In this document: positions 1-6,736 of the stretch, piece by piece
Position numbering within the stretch: the stretch's first letter is position 1
How the letters are laid out: each line of letters starts with the position of its first letter
From: Oscillospiraceae bacterium
GTDB lineage: Bacteria; Bacillota; Clostridia; Oscillospirales; Oscillospiraceae
Assembly (NCBI GenBank): GCA_902767395.1
Contig: CACXHI010000100.1
Coordinates: 1 to 11,556, forward strand
Reading direction: 5' to 3'
Length of the DNA: 11,556 bases
Notes under the pieces: model-generated
Database searches by the model: none
Told to the model about the DNA's origin: nothing
The model's input: only the letters and a program-made list of their open reading frames with translations
Made by a program: the position numbers and the translations under genes

Positions 1-1002
1 GATCCACGCCTCGTCAAAGGCCCGCTCCATCATCTCGGCCATATCGGGAGCGAAGGGACGGAAGTGCTCGATCAGGTATTGTCTGGCCTCCTCGACGGTG
101 TAGGTTGCGGTGTTCTTGCCCATCGGGGCGAAGAGATCCCACCATTTCAGGCCGCCCTCGTAGCCAAGCTTCTTGGCCTTGGCGCGCAGATACTTCCAGA
201 ACACGGGCAGATACTCCTCGATGGCCTGAATCATCGCGTCGAGGGTGGGCCGCTTCATGCGGCTGGCGCGGAGGGTCATTTCCAGCGGCGAGCCGCCCTT
301 GCGCAGCTCGCACTCTGTAGTGACCTGCTGCTTGAGGGAGTTCAGGGCGAAGCAGACGCCGTCCTTGATCTTGTCGTAGCAGGCAATTTCCGCGTCGTAG
401 GCGTCCTTGCGCACGGCGGGGTCGGGGTCGTAGGCCAGATTCCGCACGGCGGAGAGGTTCATCCGCTGCCCACGATACTCGGCCTCCACGGTGGAGGTCA
501 GGTAGGACTGGAGATTCTCCCACGCCGCGCCGCCGGAGAGGTTCATCTTGGCAAGGGCCTCCTCCACCTTCTCGTCGAGCACGTATTTGGCGTCGTCCTT
601 CATCTGGCGCAGCAGATAGGCGTAGTCCCCGAGGAAGGGGTCGGCGGCAATCAGCGCTTCCAGCTCGTCGGTCTTGCCCACGTAGGCGCGGATGGCGGCG
701 TCGGCGGCGCTGGTGTCGGACAGGAGCTTTTGCAGGCGGCTCATGGTGTCGAGCGCCTCGTTGTCGGACGTGTTGACGGCGCTGCGCAGGCTGGCGTATT
801 CAAACATCGGCATGGCCAGCTTGGTCAGCCGCTCCTGAAGCTCCAGCGCGCGGTGGATGGCCTCGCCGCGTCCGGCTGCGGGCAGCGCGGCGGCAAAGGC
901 GTTGTATTCCCTCACCAGCGCCGTCACGGCCTTCAAATCGTCCTGAAATTTCGGGGTGTCAAAGCCCGCGTAGAGCGGGGAAAGATCCCATTCCTTGTTC
1001 AT
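1..1002 (-). CDS. pepF: M3 family oligoendopeptidase (PepF-like), 5' part only
   Basis: The gene starts with ATG at 1002 and stays open for 334 codons to the left edge, so the C-terminal part is missing. The protein begins MNKEWDLSPLY, the typical opening of M3B oligoendopeptidase F proteins, and continues with the helical N-terminal domain (for example EYASLRSAVNTSD near residue 70 and SGGAAWENLQSYLTST near residue 150). Family members are cytoplasmic zinc metallopeptidases of about 560-600 residues that cut short peptides. The HEXXH zinc motif lies well after residue 334 in the family, so it is outside the window and catalysis cannot be checked. A GGAGGA ribosome binding site at 1009-1014 lies 6 nt before the ATG. 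The gene follows the Gx-family gene by 19 bp and is probably cotranscribed with it. The family call is firm; the exact subgroup and peptide preference are not. Confidence 0.88.
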   Translation of the reverse strand, partial: MNKEWDLSPLYAGFDTPKFQDDLKAVTALVREYNAFAAALPAAGRGEAIHRALELQERLTKLAMPMFEYASLRSAVNTSDNEALDTMSRLQKLLSDTSAADAAIRAYVGKTDELEALIAADPFLGDYAYLLRQMKDDAKYVLDEKVEEALAKMNLSGGAAWENLQSYLTSTVEAEYRGQRMNLSAVRNLAYDPDPAVRKDAYDAEIACYDKIKDGVCFALNSLKQQVTTECELRKGGSPLEMTLRASRMKRPTLDAMIQAIEEYLPVFWKYLRAKAKKLGYEGGLKWWDLFAPMGKNTATYTVEEARQYLIEHFRPFAPDMAEMMERAFDEAWI

Positions 1003-1021
1003 GTCGGTTCCTCCATCTTGT

Positions 1022-1516
1022 TTATTTTTTCTTGTGCATCCGGTTCACCGCGGCCTGCGCCGCGATGCCGGTGAAAAAGCCGGTAATCATTGCCGAGAGC
1101 AGCAGCACCGGGAGGTAGGCAATCAGCCCCGGCGTGGCGGCGATGGCGATGGCCGCCAGAAGCTGGCCCAGATTGTGCAGCATGGCGCCCAGCACCGAGG
1201 CCACCCAGAGCTGTCGGGTCGAGAGCAGCCCCTTGAGCAGACACATCCCGCCCCAGCTCAGCAGACCGCCGGAGAGCGAATAGGCCAGCGCGCCGAGATT
1301 CCCGGTGAGAATGGCGGAGAGGGGAATTTTGACCAGCAGCACTGCCAGCGCCTCCCACCTGCCGTAGAGAAAGAGCACGGCGACCACGACGACGTTGCCC
1401 AGCCCCAGCTTGACCCCAGGCACGGGGATCGGCGCGGGAATCTGATTCTCCAGCACAAACAGAATCAGGGAAATCGCCGTCAAAAGCGCCAGATAGACGG
1501 TTTTTTTCAGCTTCAT
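1022..1516 (-). CDS. Gx transporter family membrane protein (heptaprenyl diphosphate synthase component I-like)
   Basis: This small integral membrane protein of 164 residues is rich in Leu, Ala, Val and Ile, with about five hydrophobic segments and a positively charged tail ending HKKK. Two stretches mark the family: ENQIPAPIPVPGVKLGLGN at residues 23-41 and GAMLHNLGQ at about 110-118. These match the Gx transporter / Hpre_diP_synt_I family, whose fold resembles S components of ECF vitamin transporters. The old name links it to heptaprenyl diphosphate synthase, but no enzymatic motif is visible and the substrate is unknown. In many clostridia this gene sits beside a NusG-domain-II protein; none is seen here. 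An AGGAG site at 1523-1527 lies 6 nt before the ATG. The gene follows the CDF gene by 20 bp and precedes the oligoendopeptidase by 19 bp, suggesting one transcript. Family call is good; function is open. Confidence 0.88.
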   Translation of the reverse strand: MKLKKTVYLALLTAISLILFVLENQIPAPIPVPGVKLGLGNVVVVAVLFLYGRWEALAVLLVKIPLSAILTGNLGALAYSLSGGLLSWGGMCLLKGLLSTRQLWVASVLGAMLHNLGQLLAAIAIAATPGLIAYLPVLLLSAMITGFFTGIAAQAAVNRMHKKK

Positions 1517-1536
1517 GGGATGCTCCTGTCAGGAAT

Positions 1537-2637
1537 TCAGTCGCTCATATCGCTGTCCATGGTCATGTAAATCTGATACTGCGGGTAGGCAGCGCGAATC
1601 TCATCGCAAAGGCGTTCAAACAGGGCCTTCCGATCCTCGGCCTCGAAGCCGACCACCACGTCGAACCGAATCTCATCGTCGTGCATGTGGAAGCCGTGCA
1701 TTTGCAGCACGTTGGGGTAGGACATGACCCGGCGGCGGATATCTTCGCGGACGTGGGCAATCTGATCGTCGGTGGTGTTGACGCTGTAGATGCTGATGCC
1801 CGTCAGAATCACCCCGGTCGCCTCCAGCACCCGGTCGGTGACGTCGCGCTCCAACTGATCCAGCTCCGCCATTGTCATCGTATCCGCCACCTCGATATGG
1901 AGCGAGCCCATGTAGAGATCGGGGCCGTAGCTGTGCAGAATCAGATCGTAGGCCCCGCCAACCGCCTCGAAGCCCAGCACCGCAGCCTTGACGCTTCTTG
2001 CCAGCTCCTCGTCGATCCGCTCCCCGAGGATGCGGGAGATGGTCTGCCGGAGCATATCATAGCCGGATTTCAGGATGACCAGCGAAATCACCGCGCCCAG
2101 CCATGCCTCCAGAGAGATTTTCCAGAGCAGATAGAGCAGGGCGGCGAGCAGGGTGGCGGCGGAGATCACCGCGTCGTTGCGTGCGTCCTCGCCCGAGGCC
2201 GCCAGCGCGTCGGAGTTGACCCGCCGGCCGGTTTGCGTCACGAAGCGGCTCAACCCCAGCTTCACCGCCACCGCCACGGCCACGATAATCAGCGCCGCCG
2301 TGCTGTAGTCCGGGGTTTCGGGGTGGAGAATCTTCTTCACCGACTCCACCAGCGAGGTGACGCCGGCATAGAGGACGATGACCGCGATAATGGCGGCGGT
2401 CAGATACTCCGCCCGTCCGTGCCCATAGGGATGCTGTTTGTCCGGCTTCTTCCCGGCAATCCGAGTGCCGATGATGGTGATGACCGAGGAAAGCGCGTCG
2501 GAAAGGTTGTTTACCGCATCGAGCACAATGGCGATGGAATTGGAAAGCAGGCCAACCACGGCCTTGAAGCCTGCAAGCAGGACGTTGGCAATGATGCCGA
2601 TGACGCTGGCACGGACAATGGTTCTCTGTCGGTCCAA
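1537..2637 (-). CDS. Cation diffusion facilitator (CDF) family metal exporter, probably Mn2+ type
   Basis: This is a proton-coupled divalent metal exporter of the inner membrane, 366 residues from the chosen TTG start. The N-terminal half has about six membrane segments with CDF signatures: LDAVNNLSDALSS at 39-51, HPYGHGR at 69-75 and GEDARNDAVIS at 149-159. Aligned by eye to E. coli YiiP, the transport-site residues are N43, D47, D151 and D155, in place of the D-D-H-D of zinc exporters; an Asn plus three Asp is the pattern known from manganese exporters such as MntE. Mn2+ is therefore inferred. After the membrane part come two cytoplasmic segments, about 205-285 and 290-366, which look like a duplicated CDF C-terminal domain. 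The frame is open 85 codons further upstream, but that part has no CDF similarity and runs through the promoter. A consensus AGGAGG at 2647-2652, 9 nt before TTG, fixes the start. Confidence 0.92.
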   Translation of the reverse strand: MDRQRTIVRASVIGIIANVLLAGFKAVVGLLSNSIAIVLDAVNNLSDALSSVITIIGTRIAGKKPDKQHPYGHGRAEYLTAAIIAVIVLYAGVTSLVESVKKILHPETPDYSTAALIIVAVAVAVKLGLSRFVTQTGRRVNSDALAASGEDARNDAVISAATLLAALLYLLWKISLEAWLGAVISLVILKSGYDMLRQTISRILGERIDEELARSVKAAVLGFEAVGGAYDLILHSYGPDLYMGSLHIEVADTMTMAELDQLERDVTDRVLEATGVILTGISIYSVNTTDDQIAHVREDIRRRVMSYPNVLQMHGFHMHDDEIRFDVVVGFEAEDRKALFERLCDEIRAAYPQYQIYMTMDSDMSD

Positions 2638-2646
2638 CGCAGTCCA

Positions 2647-2652
2647 CCTCCT
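2647..2652 (-). promoter_or_regulatory. Ribosome binding site that sets the TTG start of the CDF gene
   Basis: The minus strand reads AGGAGG followed by 9 nt and then TTG at 2637-2635. No ATG or GTG in the same frame has comparable spacing, and the conserved CDF sequence begins a few codons after the TTG. This supports a non-ATG start and removes an 85-codon upstream extension. Confidence 0.85.
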
Positions 2653-2668
2653 GATTTTGGATGCCTCT

Positions 2669-2697
2669 ATTGTATTCGATTTTGGGCCAAAAAACAA
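2669..2697 (-). promoter_or_regulatory. Sigma-A-type promoter of the CDF-Gx-oligoendopeptidase cluster
   Basis: On the minus strand TTGTTT (2697-2692) and TACAAT (2674-2669) are separated by 17 bp. Transcription would begin near 2662 and leave a leader of about 25 nt before the TTG start, too short for a riboswitch. The -35 box overlaps the end of the hairpin described at 2689-2742. Confidence 0.7.
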
Positions 2698-2742
2698 CGG
2701 GGAATTTTGTGCCGGCGCACATTTTTCCACCCGTCCCCGTTG
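2689..2742 (-). terminator. Terminator-like nested hairpin followed by a U tract, overlapping the CDF promoter
   Basis: On the minus strand CAACGGGGA (2742-2734) pairs perfectly with TCCCCGTTG (2703-2695), and a smaller hairpin TGTGC/GCACA lies in the loop (2708-2721). Six T residues follow directly (2694-2689). The form is that of an intrinsic terminator for minus-strand RNA arriving from the right, perhaps insulating the CDF promoter from antisense read-through. The long apical region makes it weaker than a classical terminator. Confidence 0.45.
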
Positions 2743-2770
2743 CAGTATCTCAAAAAGATATTTTCTTTTG

Positions 2771-2813
2771 ATACCACTTGCTTTTTTCCTGCTTTTGTGG
2801 TATAATAACAAGA
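2771..2813 (+). promoter_or_regulatory. Extended -10 promoter of the solitary 78-residue gene, with an inverted repeat
   Basis: The plus strand has a perfect TATAAT (2801-2806) preceded by TGG, giving the extended -10 form TGNTATAAT. A partial -35 box TTGCTT (2778-2783) lies 17 bp upstream. The start site should fall near 2813, giving a leader of about 73 nt. A perfect 7-bp inverted repeat, ATACCAC (2771-2777) and GTGGTAT (2797-2803), brackets the spacer and reaches into the -10 box, so a repressor could bind there. The leader also holds a near-palindrome at 2846-2866 (9-bp arms, one mismatch). Confidence 0.75.
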
Positions 2814-2885
2814 GAATGCGGGCGGCGGTTCTTTTTTTGTCCGAGAAGTATCTTACCAAGATTCTTACAGAAAGGAGTTTACAAC

Positions 2886-3122
2886 ATGGCAATCATCAGA
2901 GCGGAGCTCAAAGGGGAGGGTCGCGTGATCCACGTTCCGCAGGAGGGCGATACCCTGCGCAGCCGTCTTTGCGGAACCTACGAGGCGGTTGTGGAGACGC
3001 GGGAGGATCTCGCCCTTCCCCGGACGGAGGACTTTGATCCCGGCAGCGTGCTTTACTGTCTGGAGGATGAGAGCTTCTACGTCAAAACCAGCCGGAACCA
3101 GTGGGAAAACCTCACGGACTGA
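2886..3122 (+). CDS. Small protein of unknown function, 78 residues
   Basis: I do not recognise this protein. It is the only plus-strand gene in the window. The start is fixed by AAAGGAG at 2871-2877, 8 nt before ATG; a longer frame from 2778 begins inside the promoter and is rejected. The sequence is soluble and acidic, with no signal peptide or membrane segment. It begins MAIIRAELKGEGRVIHVPQEGDTL, followed by a beta-strand-like C-terminal part, GSVLYCLEDESFYVK and a Trp-containing end (NQWENLTD). The 'label, then value, then Trp' style of that C-terminus loosely resembles small phage-structural or surface beta proteins, but this is only a visual impression. The gene has its own strong promoter and a terminator 10 nt after its stop, so it is a monocistronic unit between two minus-strand operons. 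No phage gene is nearby. Confidence 0.8.
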   Translation: MAIIRAELKGEGRVIHVPQEGDTLRSRLCGTYEAVVETREDLALPRTEDFDPGSVLYCLEDESFYVKTSRNQWENLTD

Positions 3123-3131
3123 TTCTCAGCA

Positions 3132-3171
3132 CAGCAAAACCGGGAAGCCGTCTGGCTTCCCGGTTTTGCTG
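3132..3171. terminator. Bidirectional intrinsic terminator between convergent genes
   Basis: An 18-bp perfect stem, CAGCAAAACCGGGAAGCC (3132-3149) with its complement (3154-3171), has a GTCT loop. The GC-rich core is flanked by AAAA on one side and TTTT on the other, so either strand gives a hairpin followed by a short U run. It lies 10 nt after the stop of the 78-residue gene and 37 nt after the stop of the convergent PTS gene, and can end both transcripts. Confidence 0.88.
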
Positions 3172-3207
3172 GTTGGCATTCTCCCTGCGGGAGAACGGAG
3201 AGGCGGC

Positions 3208-5106
3208 TTACTTGACGCCGACCTCCACGCCCTCCAGATCGTCGGAGTTGGTGAGCAGAACGGCGGTGACGGGGCTGAAGCCCGCCTTCTTGATCTTCTC
3301 GATGTCGAACTCGATCAGCTTCTGGCCGGCCTTGACCTGATCGCCCTCATGGACGAAGCCGCGGAAGCCGTCGCCCTTCATGTTGACGGTGTCCACGCCC
3401 ACGTGGATCAGAAGCTCCATGCCCTTGCCCTCGATGGAGACGGCATGGTTGGTGTCGAAGATGTTGGAGATTTCGCCGTCGAAGGGGGCGTAGACCACGC
3501 CCTCGCTGGGGTCAATGCCCACGCCGTCGCCCAGAACGCCGGTGGCGAAGGTTTCGTCGGGGATGCTTTCCCGGGCAATCACCTTGCCGGGGACGGGCTG
3601 GATGACGTTCGCGCCGGGGATGCGGATGACGGAGGCGGTGGGCAGGGCCTTGGCAGGCGCATTCGTCGCAGCCTTCTCTTCAGGCTTCTCTTCCTTCCAC
3701 AGCACGAAGGTCAGCACGAAGGCCACGCCGCAGGCGATCAGCATCTGAATTGCGTAGACAAGGATGTTGTTGATGATCAGCAGGCCGGGAATTCCGGTCA
3801 CGCCGTAGGAGGTCGCGCCGAGGGGAGAGGAAACGCCCTTGACGTCTACCTTAATCAGCGCGCCGAAGAGGGAGGCTACTGCGCCGCCGATGACAGCCGC
3901 AATAAAGGGCTTCATGAAGCGGAAGTTGATACCGAAGATGGCGGGCTCGGTAATGCCCAGAGAGGCGGACAGGGAGGCGGGCAGAGCGACCGCCTTGGTC
4001 TTGCGGTTCCTGGCAATGAAGAAGACCGCAAGGCAGGCGCCGAACTGAGCAAAGTTGGCGGAGGAGGCAATGGGCATCCAGATGTTGTAGCCGCCAGCAG
4101 CCAGCATACCGGCCTCAATGACGTTGTACATATGGTGCAGGCCCATGACCACGGTCCACGGATAGAGGGCGCCCATCGCCATTGCGCCAATGCCGCCGGT
4201 CTTGGTGACCAGCCACTCCGCGCCGGACAGAACCCAAGTCTCCAGAATGGAGAAGATGGGGCCGATGACGGTGAAGGTCACGAAAGCAGTGACCATGACC
4301 GTAACCAGCGGCGTCACAAAGAGGTCGATCATCTCGGGGACGACCTTGTGGAGCTTCTTCTCCACCGTGCTCATCAGCAGGACGGACAGTATAATTGGGA
4401 TAACGTGGCCTTGATAACCGACCTGCTTCACGTCAAAGAAGAAGGACAGCACGGGAATCTTGGAGAGGTCGCCAAAGAGGTTCCAAACCGCCGGCTGGTT
4501 GGTGGGCGTGACGCTCCATGCGTTCATCAGGGCGGGGTGGATCATCATAAAGCCGATGACGGCGCCGAGGAAGACGTTGCCGCCGAAGACCCGGGCAGCG
4601 GAAATGGCAACGAGAACAGGCAGGCAGACAAAAGCGGTGTTTGCGATCAGATCGAGGAAGGCGAACCACGCGGTTCCGCCGAAGCTGGGGATGGCTTTGC
4701 CGAGGGCCTCAACGAGACCCATCATCAGGCCGGAGGCCACGATGGCGGGCAGGATGGGAACAAAAATGTCGCCGGGGGTCTTAAGGACCTTCTTCCACCA
4801 CGGCATCTTGGAGGCGGCGGCCTCCTTGACCTCCGCCTTGGTGGCGGCGGTGAGGCCGGTGACGGCAAGGAATTCGTCATAAACCTTGTTGACGGTGCCC
4901 GTGCCGATGATCAGCTGAAGCTGACCGTTGGATTCAAACATGCCCTTGACGCCCTCCACGTCCTCGAGCGCCTTGGATTGCACCTTGCTGTTGTCGGCAA
5001 TGACCAGACGCAGACGGGTGGCACAGTGGGCCGCGCTGATGATGTTATCCTTGCCGCCGAGACAGGCAAAGATCTCTTCCGCGCATTTCCGGTAATCGAG
5101 TGCCAT
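3208..5106 (-). CDS. scrA: PTS permease IIBCA, sucrose / beta-glucoside class
   Basis: This permease takes up and phosphorylates sugar using phosphate from HPr; here the substrate is probably sucrose, released inside as sucrose-6-phosphate. The 632 residues carry three fused domains. IIB occupies about 1-85, with the phosphorylated cysteine C28 in AAHCATRLRL. IIC occupies about 105-475 with multiple membrane segments and the conserved GITEPAIFG at 384-392. IIA is at about 500-632, with active-site H568 in ELLIHVGVDTV and the partner H554 in TNHAVSI. A linker rich in Ala, Pro, Lys and Glu (about 470-498) joins IIC to IIA. An AAAAGGAG site at 5116-5123 lies 9 nt before ATG. It is the last gene of the operon, following two GH32 genes, which is the main reason for calling sucrose. 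Trehalose or another glucoside cannot be excluded from sequence alone. Confidence 0.9.
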   Translation of the reverse strand: MALDYRKCAEEIFACLGGKDNIISAAHCATRLRLVIADNSKVQSKALEDVEGVKGMFESNGQLQLIIGTGTVNKVYDEFLAVTGLTAATKAEVKEAAASKMPWWKKVLKTPGDIFVPILPAIVASGLMMGLVEALGKAIPSFGGTAWFAFLDLIANTAFVCLPVLVAISAARVFGGNVFLGAVIGFMMIHPALMNAWSVTPTNQPAVWNLFGDLSKIPVLSFFFDVKQVGYQGHVIPIILSVLLMSTVEKKLHKVVPEMIDLFVTPLVTVMVTAFVTFTVIGPIFSILETWVLSGAEWLVTKTGGIGAMAMGALYPWTVVMGLHHMYNVIEAGMLAAGGYNIWMPIASSANFAQFGACLAVFFIARNRKTKAVALPASLSASLGITEPAIFGINFRFMKPFIAAVIGGAVASLFGALIKVDVKGVSSPLGATSYGVTGIPGLLIINNILVYAIQMLIACGVAFVLTFVLWKEEKPEEKAATNAPAKALPTASVIRIPGANVIQPVPGKVIARESIPDETFATGVLGDGVGIDPSEGVVYAPFDGEISNIFDTNHAVSIEGKGMELLIHVGVDTVNMKGDGFRGFVHEGDQVKAGQKLIEFDIEKIKKAGFSPVTAVLLTNSDDLEGVEVGVK

Positions 5107-5251
5107 AAGTAAACTCTCCTTTTCATTATTTTTTCAGCCGGGGCTGAAAATTACGGTGAAAACTGCCGGGGGCTGAGAAGAAGCCTGATTTGTTCCATCT
5201 CTTGTGGAACAAATCCGTCAACTTGAAACTGAAAATTGAAAAATGCGTTTG
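5107..5251 (-). promoter_or_regulatory. GH32-to-PTS intergenic leader with two hairpins and a repeated motif
   Basis: This 145-bp gap holds three features in minus-strand order. A perfect 11-bp stem GATTTGTTCCA/TGGAACAAATC with a 7-nt loop lies at 5187-5215, just after TTGACG. Next comes CTCAGCCCCCGGCAG near 5165-5178. Last is the palindrome TTTTCAGCCCCGGCTGAAAA at 5131-5150, ending 7 nt before the ribosome binding site of the PTS gene. The last two share CAGCCCC. No convincing -10 box was found, so an internal promoter is unproven. The elements could be operators, an mRNA processing or stability hairpin, or a partial terminator that tunes permease levels. Confidence 0.5.
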
Positions 5252-6736
5252 TCACGGGTTCAATCTGTACGCCGTGACGGAAAGCGCCACCGCGCCGTCT
5301 GCGAGGAAGGAAAGGCCGTCGGCGGAGATGGGGGTATCCACCGCCATCGAGAGCACCTTTTCGCCGTCGTTGACGAAGACCTCCGCGCTGTAGCGATCCA
5401 GAATCAGACGCAGCCGGAGCGCGCCGTTCTCATGCCGCACCTTGGCGCGGCGCTGGTGGATTATGGCGCGGCGGGAGCCGGAAAACTTCCGATCCAGCTT
5501 CAAAACCGACTCATAGGGCCGGAAGCTGACGCCGGTGTGGCAGGCCGCGTCCTGAGCGAAGCGAATGGCAAAGCGCTGATAGAGCGGCCCGGCGGGGCGC
5601 AGCTCCAGCTCCAGATCAAGCATCCGGCCCCGCAGACCGGGCAGCGTGCGTACCTCGTTTTCCAGCCGCAGGCCGTCAAAGCACTGCTTCTCGCCCCGCA
5701 GGGCCTCCAGCTCCCGGATGGGCCGCTGGTAGAGAATCCCGTTCCGCACGGAAAGCTCCCGGGGCAGGCTCATCTGCCCGAACCACGGGGAGTGGAGGAA
5801 GTGCTGGTTGCAGGTATCCCAGTTTTGGAGCCAGCCGATCATCACGCGCCGTCCGTCGGGGGTTTGGACGGTCTGCGGCGCATAGAAGTCGATGCCGTAG
5901 TCCAGCGCGTGGTCGCTCTGCTCGTCGAAGACCCCGGTTTCCGGGTCGAAGCGCCCCAGCAGCACCACGCTGCCGTTGCCGTTGTGGTACTCAAAGCCCT
6001 TGGGGAGCATATCCTGCGCGCTGAGCAGAATCACATCGGTTCCGTCCAGCCGGAAGAGGTCGGGGCACTCCCACATCAGACCGAGGCGGTTGCGGTTCTC
6101 CGCCGGGGTCGAAACCAACGCCCAGTGGACCAGATCCACGCTCCGATAGAGCAGCAGCACGCCGCCCGCCCCGCGCCGCTCCGCCGCCGCCAGCAGACGG
6201 TAGCTTCCGTCCGCCAGACGCCAGAGCTTCGGGTCCCGGAAGTTGGCAACGCTGCAGTCCGCCGGGAGGTCTTTTTCCGAGAGGATCGGGTTGCCGGGGT
6301 ATTTTTCGTAGTCCAGCCCGTCCCCAAAGGCCAGATTCTGCGTCTGGATCTGGCGGAGCACCCCGTCGGGGCCGCGCTCCTCCCGCACGCCGGTATAGGC
6401 CAGCAGATGCCGTCCGTCCGGCAGGGCGACGGCCGTGCCGGAGAAGCAGCCCGCGCCGTCATAGGGCTGATCGGGCGCGAGGGCCGCGGGGAGATAGGAC
6501 CAGTGGAGCAGATCCCGGCTCGTCGCGTGGCCCCAGTGCATCGGCCCCCAGTGGGAGTCGTAGGGGTGGTATTGATAAAAGAGATGATAGAGTCCCTGAT
6601 AATAGCTGAAGCCGTTGGGATCGTTCATCCAGCCCGCCCGTGCGGAGAGATGAAATCCGGGGCGAAGCCCCGTCGCGATTTCCGCCCCGGCCTTGGCCTC
6701 ATAGTCACGGGCTGCTTGTAAGGAATATAGCATCAT
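5252..6736 (-). CDS. scrB: GH32 sucrose-6-phosphate hydrolase / beta-fructofuranosidase, SacA/CscA type
   Basis: This cytoplasmic enzyme is expected to split sucrose-6-phosphate (or sucrose) into glucose-6-phosphate (or glucose) and fructose. It has 494 residues, normal for the family, with a five-bladed propeller followed by a beta sandwich from about residue 345. All three catalytic motifs are intact: WMNDPNG at 36-42 (nucleophile D39), FRDP at 166-169 (D168, transition-state stabiliser) and MWECPD at 221-226 (acid/base E223). HWGPMHWGHATSRDL near residue 62 is also typical. No signal peptide is seen, so a cytoplasmic role beside the PTS is likely. GGAGG at 6745-6749, 8 nt upstream, supports the first of two tandem ATG codons. 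A strong hairpin ends 2 nt before that site. Free sucrose or fructo-oligosaccharides are possible alternative substrates. Confidence 0.92.
   Translation of the reverse strand: MMLYSLQAARDYEAKAGAEIATGLRPGFHLSARAGWMNDPNGFSYYQGLYHLFYQYHPYDSHWGPMHWGHATSRDLLHWSYLPAALAPDQPYDGAGCFSGTAVALPDGRHLLAYTGVREERGPDGVLRQIQTQNLAFGDGLDYEKYPGNPILSEKDLPADCSVANFRDPKLWRLADGSYRLLAAAERRGAGGVLLLYRSVDLVHWALVSTPAENRNRLGLMWECPDLFRLDGTDVILLSAQDMLPKGFEYHNGNGSVVLLGRFDPETGVFDEQSDHALDYGIDFYAPQTVQTPDGRRVMIGWLQNWDTCNQHFLHSPWFGQMSLPRELSVRNGILYQRPIRELEALRGEKQCFDGLRLENEVRTLPGLRGRMLDLELELRPAGPLYQRFAIRFAQDAACHTGVSFRPYESVLKLDRKFSGSRRAIIHQRRAKVRHENGALRLRLILDRYSAEVFVNDGEKVLSMAVDTPISADGLSFLADGAVALSVTAYRLNP

Noticed and set aside
2778..2885. 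Longer start of the 78-residue plus-strand gene
   Set aside because: The earlier start lies in the -35 box, upstream of the likely transcription start; AAAGGAG at 2871-2877 serves the ATG at 2886.
2638..2885. Metal riboswitch (yybP-ykoY or NiCo type) upstream of the CDF gene
   Set aside because: None of the conserved loop sequences of these riboswitches were seen, and the predicted leader is only about 25 nt.
2638..2892. 85-codon N-terminal extension of the CDF gene
   Set aside because: It has no CDF similarity, covers the promoter, and overlaps the divergent gene's leader; a consensus ribosome binding site supports the TTG start at 2637.
2989..5112. Plus-strand open frame of 707 codons opposite the PTS gene
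   Set aside because: It is a shadow of the minus-strand PTS gene in GC-rich DNA: low-complexity Gly/Asp/His-rich translation, no domain, and it runs through the terminator.
5187..5216. Ribonucleic antiterminator (SacT/LicT) target before the PTS gene
   Set aside because: The stem is perfectly symmetric, without the internal bulges of known targets, and no antiterminator gene is present in the window.
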